Below the pieces are notes generated by a model. That model saw only the letters and a list, made by a program, of their open reading frames with translations. It was not told where the DNA came from and ran no database searches. DNA of 64,000 nucleotides from Sphingomonas nostoxanthinifaciens. GTDB lineage: Bacteria > Pseudomonadota > Alphaproteobacteria > Sphingomonadales > Sphingomonadaceae. This document shows, piece after piece, positions 24,791-36,048 of this stretch. The stretch lies in NCBI RefSeq assembly GCF_019930585.1, contig NZ_CP082839.1, positions 1 to 64,000 on the forward strand. The letters run 5' to 3'. How positions within the stretch are numbered: the first letter of the stretch is position 1; each line of letters begins with the position of its first letter. The translations under genes and the position numbers were made by a program.

Positions 24791-25804
24791 TCACTGCCGC
24801 CCGCGTCCCCGGTGGCGCGGCCGCGCGGGCAGTTTCGGCCCGGGCGGGAAATATTTGAACAGGCCGCCGTCGGCGGGCGGCTCGAACCCGAAAAAAGCGT
24901 CGCGCGCGGCGATTCCGGCGTCCAGATCGAGCTCGCCCCCGGCTTGCTCGCGCCCGCACTCCTCGCGTGCGTCGAACGCATCCTCCTCTTCGGGCGTCAG
25001 CAAGCGGGCATAATCCGCGTCGCCGAACGTCCCATATTGCACGGCGGCGAAGTGCGGCGGCGGCGGGAAATTGGTGTACAGCGCGTCGTCCTCCGGATCG
25101 TACCAGACGGGCCCGTCATGCTCCTCATGCGCGTCGTCCTCGTCCTCCTCCTCATCTTCGTCATAGTCTTCCTCATCGTCTTCACCGTCCGGATCGGCGG
25201 CGCGCGCGGCGCGCGGGGCCGGCTCCTCCGCGCGAAGTTGAGGAAGTTGAGGGATGCGTTCGCTGACGAAGGCGTGCGCGGCGGCGGCATCGTCGCCCGT
25301 GCCGACCACGCCGAGGAAGGCGTCGAAATCGCCCGCCACGGTGCGCGCCGCCTGCACCGGATCGGCGGCGTCGGCGGCCGCGTCGCCGGTCGGCTCGGCA
25401 AGGCGCGGATCGGCCAGCCGGTCGAGCCGGGTGAGCATCGCCATGGCGAGGCGATTGTCGTGGCGGTGGCGCGTGACGACGCTGCCGTCGGCGCGGGTAT
25501 AGGTATCGACCTGCCCGTCGAGCGCGCGCGACATCAGCACGTCGGCCAGCCGCTCGCGCGCGAGCAGGCAGGCGGCGGCCCAGCCCATCGCGAAGGCGGC
25601 GCCCCCGGCGCGGCGGCGCAGCGCATAGGCCGAGGCGACCGACAGGCCGACGCGCGCGCACGCCGCCTCCACCGTCGCACCTTCGGCGACCAGAGCGATG
25701 AAGCTGCGCCGCCGCTCGGCCGTCCAGCCATCCTGCCGTTGGTGGGGCGGGGCGGCGTCGACGGGGTGCGCATCGTCGGCGGAGATGGCGACATGCGCGC
25801 TCAC
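24791..25804 (-). CDS. HTH-domain protein with acidic linker
   Basis: A 337-residue protein of unknown function. Residues about 20-65 (WTAERRRSFIALVAEGATVEAACARVGLSVASAYALRRRA) form a helix-turn-helix like that of phage terminase small subunits and transposase N-termini. A middle helical region follows (about 70-190). Near 210-245 comes an extremely acidic run of Asp and Glu (EEDYDEDEEEDEDD), then a Pro/Phe/Tyr-rich tail (YTNFPPPPHF, GLFKYFPPGP). The GTG start at 25804 overlaps the stop of the preceding small gene (GTGA), which decides it over longer in-frame readings. The product may bind DNA, but no partner is known. Confidence 0.7.
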   Translation of the reverse strand: MSAHVAISADDAHPVDAAPPHQRQDGWTAERRRSFIALVAEGATVEAACARVGLSVASAYALRRRAGGAAFAMGWAAACLLARERLADVLMSRALDGQVDTYTRADGSVVTRHRHDNRLAMAMLTRLDRLADPRLAEPTGDAAADAADPVQAARTVAGDFDAFLGVVGTGDDAAAAHAFVSERIPQLPQLRAEEPAPRAARAADPDGEDDEEDYDEDEEEDEDDAHEEHDGPVWYDPEDDALYTNFPPPPHFAAVQYGTFGDADYARLLTPEEEDAFDAREECGREQAGGELDLDAGIAARDAFFGFEPPADGGLFKYFPPGPKLPARPRHRGRGRQ

Positions 25805-26052
25805 GCCCGCATCCCCGGCCGGTGGCCGAGGATAAGCGCGAGCCCGGCACAGCCATGGTCGCGCCCGTCGGCGGGCGGGGGAGCCGGCGTGCCGATGCGC
25901 CCGGCAGCGACATGCGCCGCCCATGCCGCCGACGCGGCGGGATCGGCATCGTGCGCGAGGATGACAGTGCGGCGGGCGAGATCAGGCGACGGCGGCGTGG
26001 GTGCAGGCGACGCGTGGCGGCCGTGCGGGGAGTTCAGGGGTGTGCGGGACAT
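25801..26052 (-). CDS. Small Ala/Pro-rich protein upstream of the HTH gene
   Basis: An 83-residue protein starting MSRTPLNSPHGRHASP, with ARRTVILAHDADPAASAAWAAHVAAGRIG in the middle and ending GMRA. I recognise no domain. The start is well supported: AAGGAGGT, a near-perfect Shine-Dalgarno, lies seven bases upstream. Its stop overlaps the GTG of the following HTH gene, so both are made from one mRNA. The upstream region is where base composition switches from GC-rich host DNA to the AT-rich island. Confidence 0.6.
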   Translation of the reverse strand: MSRTPLNSPHGRHASPAPTPPSPDLARRTVILAHDADPAASAAWAAHVAAGRIGTPAPPPADGRDHGCAGLALILGHRPGMRA

Positions 26053-26216
26053 GGGTGCTACCTCCTTGGTCAGGATCGGGCAACCGACAATGTACCACAT
26101 ATGTTCTACCTTTCACACCTCCTTTTGCTGATATTAGCTTTCATAAAATCCCATTTACAGAACAGATTTCTTAAGAAAGATTTGGGCGACGGATATTAGG
26201 TCGCGGGGGAGGCTGT
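26053..26216. other. AT-rich intergenic region, left edge of the island
   Basis: The composition falls sharply after about 26080. The stretch has runs such as TTTTGCTGATATTAGC and the 12-bp palindrome TTTCTTAAGAAA (26167-26178). It presumably carries the promoter of the NACHT gene, but no convincing -35/-10 pair stands out. I see no att site, tRNA fragment or terminal repeat. Confidence 0.55.
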
Positions 26217-28097
26217 ATGGACATTGTTACACTAGGAACAGCGGCAGCTTCGGCTGCTGCGAAGAAAGCAGGAGAAACTTTCGGCGAGAGGCTTTTGTCG
26301 GCGGCCGGAGCCGCCCGACGAGCATTTGTTGATAGAGCTGTGGTATCACTCCGCCTTGGTTTCGAGGAATACCTAAAATCGTCATACGTACGATGCAGGT
26401 ATTTCAAGACGGTACTCAACCCATACGAACCAGCCGATCTGGAAGAGACATATGTTGGTCTTGAGTTAAACGATCCATCCACTGGGATGGTAATAAAAGA
26501 CTCGGACTTGTTCAAGAACTTTAAAAACGGCGAGTACATCGTTGTTACTGGCCTTGCCGGCAGCGGCAAAAGTATGCTGATGAGGTATCTGACCATTAGC
26601 TCTTTCGACAGTCTCGAAAGCGGCACTCCTTTATATGTGGAGCTAAGAAAGATAAACGACTATGAGTCAAAAGATTTAATCGAGTTTATTCTGAAAGAGT
26701 GCAGTCAAAAAGTGCGGGGAGTAACTAAACCGCAATTTGAATTGGCATTAAGATCGCAGTTGTTTAACTTGGTATTAGCCGGATTTGATGAACTAGAATA
26801 TGAACACAGAGATCAGCTGTCACAGCAAATAGTTGATCTGGAACGAGACTATCCAGGAATTCGTGTAATTGTTTCAAGTAGGCCGGATAACGACAGATTT
26901 AGATCTTGGTCATCGTATAAAGTCTACAAAGTCGAAGAGTTTTCCAAAGATCAAGCACGAAGCTTGATCAGAAAAACTAGGTACAATGAAGGGGTCAAGG
27001 AGCGATTCTTGCAGGCTTTGGAGAGTAGACTTTTCAAAAGCCATCAAACATTTTTAGCATCTCCCTTGCTTACTACAATTATGCTACTCACGTTCGAAGA
27101 GTATGCCGAGATACCAACAAAAATGCACGCATTCTATGCGAGAGCATTTGACACCCTTTTTCAAAAGCACGATGCTGATAAGGATCAGTATGTCAGGAAG
27201 TTGAAAACAATACTTCCTAAAGAAGACTTTAAATTATTGCTATCTACATTTTGCGCAATGAGTTATCTTGAGCAAAAGTTCTCTTTCAGCAGAGACGCTG
27301 CACGGAGAACAGCAAAAGCGGCAATAACTTATTCAAAGCAGATATCAGAATCAATATCCGAAGTATTGGAAGATGATTTTGTGTGTGATTTAACAGATGC
27401 TGTATGTATGCTCCAGCCAGACGGGCTAGATCTTGTCTTTGTTCACAGGTCATTCCAAGAATATTTTTCGGCTGTTTTTATTGAAAAGTCTCACGGAACG
27501 CGAGTTTATTCGCTTTTAAACAAATTTTCTCACAGATTTTCCGACAGTGTTGTTGGCATGTCTTTAGATATGGCGCGAGAAAAAGTAGAAGCAGAATGGG
27601 TTATTCCTAATATAGACTACTACGTACAAAAGCTTTCACGTAAGAATGGCCGTAGGGATGCTGGGTCTATATTGTCATCCATGCTAACTAATGCACAAAT
27701 ACATACCAACGGCAATCAAGTTCATTTTAGCTTCTACGATCTAGATGCCAAAGAACTTGGTCCAATAGAAACTATTTGCACAATATACCCAAACCAGCTG
27801 GGTTCAACTATTCTAATAGAATGTCTTAAAGATCTTTCTATAGAAGAAGTTCAATCAAAAATCCTTAATCCTAATTATTCGAAAAGGCCTGGATACTCTA
27901 ATTGGGCAAGTCTATTCGATAACAAAAAGGACGCCCCTACAATTACTATTGATATATCTAAAAAGGACAACTGGTGGCTCAACGCTCTTGGGCTAAACGG
28001 CTGCCTTGACGTATTGATTGAAAAACTTCAATCACTGAAGAAAGAAATAAAGCAGCGCGAAGAAGCGCGGCAAGAGATAATGGAATATTTTATCTAG
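26217..28097 (+). CDS. NACHT-domain STAND NTPase, candidate anti-phage protein
   Basis: A 626-residue STAND P-loop NTPase. The N-terminus (1-85) is helical with a NACHT-associated pattern (FEEYLKSSY, FKTVLNPYEPADLEETYV). The NACHT core has Walker A GLAGSGKS (112-119), Walker B LVLAGFDELE (185-194), sensor IVSSRPD (218-224), ASPLLTTIMLL (281-291) and the C-terminal NACHT motif FVHRSFQEYFSA (408-419). Residues 420-626 show no leucine-rich, TPR or WD repeats I can recognise. Several bacterial NACHT proteins are known to defend against phages; a defence role here is inferred. GGGGGAGG precedes the ATG. Three lines counted by hand gave about 30, 33 and 43% GC, and A/T-ending codons dominate, unlike the GC-rich neighbours, which indicates recent transfer. 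There is no companion gene. Confidence 0.88.
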   Translation: MDIVTLGTAAASAAAKKAGETFGERLLSAAGAARRAFVDRAVVSLRLGFEEYLKSSYVRCRYFKTVLNPYEPADLEETYVGLELNDPSTGMVIKDSDLFKNFKNGEYIVVTGLAGSGKSMLMRYLTISSFDSLESGTPLYVELRKINDYESKDLIEFILKECSQKVRGVTKPQFELALRSQLFNLVLAGFDELEYEHRDQLSQQIVDLERDYPGIRVIVSSRPDNDRFRSWSSYKVYKVEEFSKDQARSLIRKTRYNEGVKERFLQALESRLFKSHQTFLASPLLTTIMLLTFEEYAEIPTKMHAFYARAFDTLFQKHDADKDQYVRKLKTILPKEDFKLLLSTFCAMSYLEQKFSFSRDAARRTAKAAITYSKQISESISEVLEDDFVCDLTDAVCMLQPDGLDLVFVHRSFQEYFSAVFIEKSHGTRVYSLLNKFSHRFSDSVVGMSLDMAREKVEAEWVIPNIDYYVQKLSRKNGRRDAGSILSSMLTNAQIHTNGNQVHFSFYDLDAKELGPIETICTIYPNQLGSTILIECLKDLSIEEVQSKILNPNYSKRPGYSNWASLFDNKKDAPTITIDISKKDNWWLNALGLNGCLDVLIEKLQSLKKEIKQREEARQEIMEYFI

Positions 28098-28142
28098 GGC
28101 GCCTGTGTTAAGCGTAAAAAAACACGGCGGCAATTCCTCTGC

Positions 28143-31139
<2,997 letters not shown>

Positions 31140-31221
31140 GTGATTGTTCTACATCCGTTCGCTGGACGGGACCAGACCGGGATGTAGGAACGACGCGGGC
31201 CGGATGCCAGCGGCGGGGTGG

Positions 31222-32034
31222 TCAGGCGAGCGTCATCGTCCCCGTGTCGGATCGCGCGCGCGGCGTTGCGTCGATCAGTCCGCGCGCCTTGACCGCCGCC
31301 ACCTTGTTGCGCGCCACCGGTACCCTCAGGCCGTTGGCGAGGATCAGGACGAGCGAGCGGCCCTCCGCCGTCCAGTCGGTCACCGCGCGATCGGCGACCC
31401 ACCACGAGCGGTGGACCTGGATGCCGCGCTGCCCACCCGCGGCCTGGATCGCCTGTTGCATCGACATCAGGTGCAGCGCCGACCAGTCCGACAGGTGGAT
31501 GCGGACATGGTGGTCCTCCATCTGCAGGCACAAAGCGAGTTCGAGCAGGTGGGTGGGCAAAGCCGGCTCGGTGTCCGGACGGGCCGCCACTTCGGACCGA
31601 GGCTCGGTGCCGGCCGCGGCCGGCTGCGACGCCGCCAGGCGCGCGATCGCCGCCGTCGCCGGGAAGACCACCAGCACCGACAGGCCGTAATATTCGAGCG
31701 CGGCCACGCCCGAGGCGTGGACCGGCCAGAACAGGTGGCAGCCGAGCGCGGCCAGCGCGGCGATCGGCAGGCAGGCGACGAGCAGCCCCGCCGCCGCCGT
31801 GAAGCGCTGTGGAAAGCCCAAGCGCCGGCCGGCACGCCGCGCCGCCGCCAGCATCAGCCAGACGATCACGCTGCCGATCCAGAACAATATCGTCCAATAG
31901 ATGGTGCGCGTGAACAGGTTGGCGGGATAGCTTCCGAACGGGCCGGCCAGCCCGCAGCCGATGCCGAACAACGTCGCCCAGCTCAGGATCCGCGCCCACT
32001 TCGTCGGGTTCAGGGCATCGTCGTCGGGCAGCAT
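31222..32034 (-). CDS. Membrane-anchored LytTR-family transcriptional regulator
   Basis: A 270-residue protein with four predicted membrane helices (about 13-36, 43-66, 78-104, 112-134) followed by a LytTR DNA-binding domain (about 165-262: LCLQMEDHHVRIHLSD, IQVHRSWWVADRAV, LANGLRVPVARNKVAAV). This regulator type lacks a receiver domain and is thought to sense signals through the membrane part. The start at 32034 is chosen because it gives a compact TM-LytTR protein; upstream in-frame sequence is antisense to the next gene. It is divergent from the FkbM/radical SAM operon, 159 bases away, which it may control. Confidence 0.82.
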   Translation of the reverse strand: MLPDDDALNPTKWARILSWATLFGIGCGLAGPFGSYPANLFTRTIYWTILFWIGSVIVWLMLAAARRAGRRLGFPQRFTAAAGLLVACLPIAALAALGCHLFWPVHASGVAALEYYGLSVLVVFPATAAIARLAASQPAAAGTEPRSEVAARPDTEPALPTHLLELALCLQMEDHHVRIHLSDWSALHLMSMQQAIQAAGGQRGIQVHRSWWVADRAVTDWTAEGRSLVLILANGLRVPVARNKVAAVKARGLIDATPRARSDTGTMTLA

Positions 32035-32193
32035 GGCGTTAACAATGCAGGGCGGCGATGACGCTTTCAAGGCCGAAGACGCCGGCGAAACGACGCCATG
32101 CCCGCTCGCCCGTTCGCCCGTTCGCGAAGTCGGCATCGCACGGCGAAGACCGCTGTGGCTTGGCACGCCTTCAATCTTTCGAGAGCGGGTGCG

Positions 32194-33078
32194 ATGGCGT
32201 TTCTGAAGACGATCCGACGGCTGGCGCGGCATGCCCGGCCGCCGGTGGGGGCCGGCGGGGCGGATGCGCGCAGCACCGCAATCTATATCGGCGACAATCG
32301 CCTGCTGGTCGGCACGACGATCGGGCGCGAGCGCTATGCCTTCTACACTGAGGCGGACGATCGGTTGCTGACGCCGTGGTTCGCGCTGACCGGCTGCCAC
32401 GAAGCCAATGTCACGGCATTCTTCCTCAAGCATTTGCGGCGCGACAGCCATTGCCTCGATGTCGGATCGAATTTCGGTTATTTCCTCAACATCATGGCGC
32501 GGACGTGCCGTGACGGGCACGTGATCGCGGTCGAACCCGACCGCGAGCTCGCGGCGATCGCGCAGGACAATCTGTTCCTCAACGGGGTGCACGAGCGAGC
32601 GACGGTCGTGCGCGCGGCGGTCGCCGATCGCGCGGGCGAGGTGACGCTGCACCGACGCGAATATCGCTCGGGCAATACCAGCATGATCGCGGTCGACCAG
32701 CATTTCACCGATTACCTCAACGAGCCGCCGGCATTGCCGTTCGCGGTGCCGAGCCTGACGATCGACATGCTGGCCGAGCGGCTGGGCGGCCGCGTCGACT
32801 TCATCAAGATCGATGTCGAGGGCGCGGAGCCGATGGCGCTTGCGGGGGCCAGCGGCACGATCGCGCGCAATCCGGGGATCGTCATCGTGATGGAATGGTC
32901 GCCGGGGCAGATCGCGGCGGTCGGGCATCCGGTCGCGGCCTTCGTCGACCAGATCTGGGCGCTGGAGCTGCAGGCCTTCCGGCTCGTCCGCGAGCGGGAG
33001 GTGCCGCTCACCCCGGCCGAACTGGTGGCGCTGCCCTACGAAAGCGCCGTCATCCTGCGTCGGCGAAACGTCGCGTGA
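32194..33078 (+). CDS. FkbM-family methyltransferase
   Basis: A 294-residue SAM-dependent methyltransferase of the FkbM family, which O-methylates sugars or polyketides. It has CLDVGSNFGYFLNIMA (motif I, about 88-103), VIAVEPDRELAAIAQDNLFLNGV (motif II, about 110-132), and the diagnostic VPSLTIDMLAERLGGRVDFIKIDVEGAEP (about 187-215), where IKIDVEGAE is the FkbM core. The start MAFLKTIRRLARH is favoured over an ATG 96 bases upstream because the extra part is an Arg-rich non-conserved stretch; neither has a strong ribosome-binding site. Its stop overlaps the GTG of the radical SAM gene, so the two are coupled. Confidence 0.85.
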   Translation: MAFLKTIRRLARHARPPVGAGGADARSTAIYIGDNRLLVGTTIGRERYAFYTEADDRLLTPWFALTGCHEANVTAFFLKHLRRDSHCLDVGSNFGYFLNIMARTCRDGHVIAVEPDRELAAIAQDNLFLNGVHERATVVRAAVADRAGEVTLHRREYRSGNTSMIAVDQHFTDYLNEPPALPFAVPSLTIDMLAERLGGRVDFIKIDVEGAEPMALAGASGTIARNPGIVIVMEWSPGQIAAVGHPVAAFVDQIWALELQAFRLVREREVPLTPAELVALPYESAVILRRRNVA

Positions 33079-34121
33079 TTCCGGCCGGGGGCTGGCGAAA
33101 GGTCGTGCGGTGGGCGGCCTATGGCGTCGCGGCGCGCGTTCGCCCGGACGATCGGTTCGTCCAGCGCCGGCTGCGCGTGCTGCGCCCGCGCCGCTTAGGC
33201 GAGCGCACGGCGCTGCGCGCCGTCGCGATCGGCACGACCGGCCTGTGCAACGCATCGTGTATCCACTGCCCGACGGGCAAGGCGATCACGGCGCACGTCC
33301 CGCGGACGCCCATGGACATGGCGCTGTTCCGCGGCATCGTCGATACGATCTTCGATCAGGGATGGTCGGTGGGCAGCATGCATTTCGGCCTGTTCGGCGA
33401 CGGCCTCGTCGATCCGTCGATCGTCGAGCGATGCCGTTACGCCCGCGAGCGGCTTCCGGACATCATGCTCGACGTCAACACCAACGGCGCGGCATTCGAT
33501 CCGGGCCGGCATGCCGCCTTGGCCGACCATGTCTCGTTGGTCACGCTCCACTGCGAATCGATCCGCGCGGACACCTATGACCGGCTGATGGCGCCGCTGC
33601 GCCTGAAGAACGTCTTCCCCAAATATGCCCCCTTTTTCGATGCCTTTCCCGGCAAGGTCCGCGTCAGTATCCCGGTGAGCCGGCTCAATCTGGGCGAACT
33701 CGACGACCTGCGCGGTCACTTCCTCGCGCAGGGCGCGCGCGAGGTGGTGTTCGATCCGCTCGGCAGCCGCTGCACCGAGGACCAGACCCTGTTCCGCCAA
33801 CTCGCGCTCGCGCCCGTCGAGATACGCTGCACGCCCGATATCATGGACGACCTCATCGTCGACTGCGACGGCATGGTGCTCGCCTGCTGCCAGGATTTCG
33901 AGCGGCGCACGCCGATCGGCGACGTGAGCGCCGGCGGCCTCGTCGCCGCGCTGGCCGACCCACGACGCGACGCGTTCCGGCGCATGCTCGACGAAGGGCG
34001 TCATCACGCGGCGCCGACCTGCAGCCGCTGCAATGGCGACGCGCGGACCCCCGATTTCCCGTTCGATATCCTGTCCACGATGCCGGCCGTGCAGCGGCAG
34101 AACGACGTCGCCGGGGCCTGA
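33075..34121 (+). CDS. Radical SAM protein with SPASM domain
   Basis: A 348-residue radical SAM enzyme. GTTGLCNASCIHCPTG contains the CxxxCxxC cluster (Cys58, Cys62, Cys65) that binds the 4Fe-4S cluster cleaving SAM. The barrel continues with MHFGLFGDGLVDP and VNTNGAAFDPGRH. The C-terminal SPASM-like region has CDGMVLACCQDFERRTPIGDV and CSRCNGD, Cys residues for auxiliary clusters. Such proteins modify peptides or sugars. The GTG at 33075 overlaps the FkbM stop (GTGA) and is the natural start. The pairing suggests both act on one product, perhaps a glycan or lipid head group, but the substrate is not identifiable. Confidence 0.82.
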   Translation: MIPAGGWRKVVRWAAYGVAARVRPDDRFVQRRLRVLRPRRLGERTALRAVAIGTTGLCNASCIHCPTGKAITAHVPRTPMDMALFRGIVDTIFDQGWSVGSMHFGLFGDGLVDPSIVERCRYARERLPDIMLDVNTNGAAFDPGRHAALADHVSLVTLHCESIRADTYDRLMAPLRLKNVFPKYAPFFDAFPGKVRVSIPVSRLNLGELDDLRGHFLAQGAREVVFDPLGSRCTEDQTLFRQLALAPVEIRCTPDIMDDLIVDCDGMVLACCQDFERRTPIGDVSAGGLVAALADPRRDAFRRMLDEGRHHAAPTCSRCNGDARTPDFPFDILSTMPAVQRQNDVAGA

Positions 34122-34259
34122 TCCCCCAGTCCTGCTCGCTCGGCCGGATCGGTTCTACGTGGATTTACCGTATATTACGCAATTGTCCCTAAGCGGAACC
34201 AATGTCGTCCGCTCGCCGCCACAATCTGGCGGCCTTGGATCGGTCCGGGGGGATCATCA

Positions 34260-35669
34260 TTGCCTATGTCATGCGAGCGTCGCTCGAACGGGATCATTTT
34301 CGGCGCGGCCGGAACGGCGCTCGCTTTGCTGCTCGCGCCGGCCGGCGCGCGCGCTGCCGAGCCCAATCCATTGCTCGCCGCGGTCGGCGCGCCCGACGAT
34401 TTGACGCTGACCGCGTCGGTGCGCTCGCGCGGTGAATATATCGCCGGCCAGTTCCGTCCCGCGACCGCGACCGAGGATGCGGCATGGTCGCTGCGCACCG
34501 ATATCCTCGCCGATTATCACCCCGGCATCTGGCGGTTCGGCGTCGAGGTCCGCGATTCGCGTGCCTATGGCGAGCGCCACAATTCGTCGGTGGGGACGAG
34601 CGAGGTCGACACGCTGGAGCCGTTGCAGGCCTATGTCGGGCTCGATCTGCGCGACCTTGGCGGCAAGGGCACCGAATCCATCGTCACGGCGGGCAGGTTC
34701 ACGATCGATCTGGGGTCGGGTCGTCTGGTCGGCCGGCCGGATTATCCCAACAGCGTCAACAGCTTCACCGGCGCATCGTTCGACTGGCGCGATCGCGGCG
34801 GTGATCGGCTGTTCGCATTCTGGTCGATGCCCAGCACGCGCCTGCCGAGCGCCGCCGACGACATCCAGGATAACAAGCCCGAATTCGATCGCGCACGCAC
34901 CGGACTGCAATTCTATGGCGCAGACCTGACCAAGACCCGGCTGCCCGGCGATGTCGCGCTCGAAGGCTACGTCTTCAAGCTGGCGGAAGAGGATGCCCCC
35001 TATCAGGCGACGAAGAAGCGCCACCTGCTCACCTATGGCGGACGCCTGTTCCGCAAGGCCCAGCCCGGCCGGTTCGATTTCGAACTGGAGGCGGTACGCC
35101 AGACCGGCCACGAACATGCCACCACCGCGGCGACCGATCGCGTCGTGCTGCCGGTGCGGGCTTATTATGTCCATGCCGAGGTCGGGCGGAAGTTCCAGAT
35201 CGCATGGTCGCCGCGCATATCGGTGCAGGGCAGCCTTGCCACCGGCGACGATGCCGATCCGAAGCGGATCACGCGCTTCGACACGCTCTATGGTGCGACG
35301 CGGATCGATTTCGGGCCGAGCGGGCTGTACGGGCCGCTCACCCGCTCCAACCTGCGCTCGCTCGGGCTGCGGTTCGAGGCGACGCCGAGCAAGCGGGTCG
35401 ACTGGTTCGTGATGGCGCGGTCCTTATGGCTCGATCAGCCGACCGACAGCTTTGCGGCGACGGGCGTGCGCGACAAGACCGGCCGTTCGGGCACCTATGC
35501 CGGCGCGCAGGTGGAGGGACGGGTCCGTTACTGGCTGGTGCCGCGGCTGCTCCACACCGATATCGGCGGAGCGCTGCTGGCCAAGGGGCGCTTCCTTCAG
35601 GATGCGCCCAACGCGCCCGCCACCGGCAGCACGCGCTATCTGTTCGTCGACGTGCAGGTCGATCTGTAG
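34260..35669 (+). CDS. Alginate export (AlgE-like) outer-membrane porin
   Basis: A 469-residue exported protein. A signal peptide (FGAAGTALALLLAPAGARAAEP) is followed by an alginate_exp domain, an 18-strand barrel in AlgE. Matching features are LTASVRSRGEYIAGQFRP at the start, GRFTIDLGSGRLVGRPDYPNSVNSFTG (about 142-168), and regularly spaced aromatic strands to YLFVDVQVDL. Members transport polysaccharides or other organic molecules. A nearby ATG at 34266 is an equally possible start. It follows the radical SAM gene after 138 bases, which contain no clear terminator. Confidence 0.82.
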   Translation: MPMSCERRSNGIIFGAAGTALALLLAPAGARAAEPNPLLAAVGAPDDLTLTASVRSRGEYIAGQFRPATATEDAAWSLRTDILADYHPGIWRFGVEVRDSRAYGERHNSSVGTSEVDTLEPLQAYVGLDLRDLGGKGTESIVTAGRFTIDLGSGRLVGRPDYPNSVNSFTGASFDWRDRGGDRLFAFWSMPSTRLPSAADDIQDNKPEFDRARTGLQFYGADLTKTRLPGDVALEGYVFKLAEEDAPYQATKKRHLLTYGGRLFRKAQPGRFDFELEAVRQTGHEHATTAATDRVVLPVRAYYVHAEVGRKFQIAWSPRISVQGSLATGDDADPKRITRFDTLYGATRIDFGPSGLYGPLTRSNLRSLGLRFEATPSKRVDWFVMARSLWLDQPTDSFAATGVRDKTGRSGTYAGAQVEGRVRYWLVPRLLHTDIGGALLAKGRFLQDAPNAPATGSTRYLFVDVQVDL

Positions 35670-35725
35670 GACGCCGGGCCACCGGCGGAGGCGGGTGGCC
35701 CTACGTCATGATCAGCGTGCGGCGT

Positions 35726-35845
35726 TCAGCGCCCGGCGCCGGGTTCCGGCTCGGGCGGCTTGCGCTGGCCGGTCTGCGCGACGCGCTTGACGAGTTTCAG
35801 GTCGCTCTTGTTGCAGCCGGTCGGCCAGAAGGCATCACGCGCCAT
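35726..35845 (-). CDS. Small 39-residue protein, hypothetical
   Basis: A short minus-strand reading frame starting MARDAFWPTGCNKSDLK and ending EPEPGAGR. It is preceded by AGGAGAGAG, one of the better Shine-Dalgarno sequences in the region, which is why it is listed. It is basic, with a Pro/Glu tail, one Cys, and no membrane segment. It stands alone in the 35670-36048 gap between two genes. I recognise no family. Confidence 0.45.
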   Translation of the reverse strand: MARDAFWPTGCNKSDLKLVKRVAQTGQRKPPEPEPGAGR

Positions 35846-36048
35846 TTCTCTCTCCTATAGCGCGATGACTCTAGGCACATCGTCGCGGGGCAATAATGCC
35901 TTCTGGGCGATGATCTGACAAGAGAGCCTTAATTGCTGCATCGCAATACTGATCCGAAGCGGATCGCAGTCCCGCAAATACTCGCTGCATTCGCGACATG
36001 GCAGGGCAGATCATGCGATCCTGCCGCCATGTCGCTGCAACGCACTGT

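Noticed and set aside
26167..26178. TTTCTTAAGAAA palindrome as an operator of the NACHT gene
   Set aside because: Twelve AT-rich bases are likely to occur by chance in this composition; no partner regulator is nearby.
26171..26626. A 151-residue minus-strand frame over the start of the NACHT gene
   Set aside because: It has no good start signal and no domain, and would be antisense to the well-supported NACHT core.
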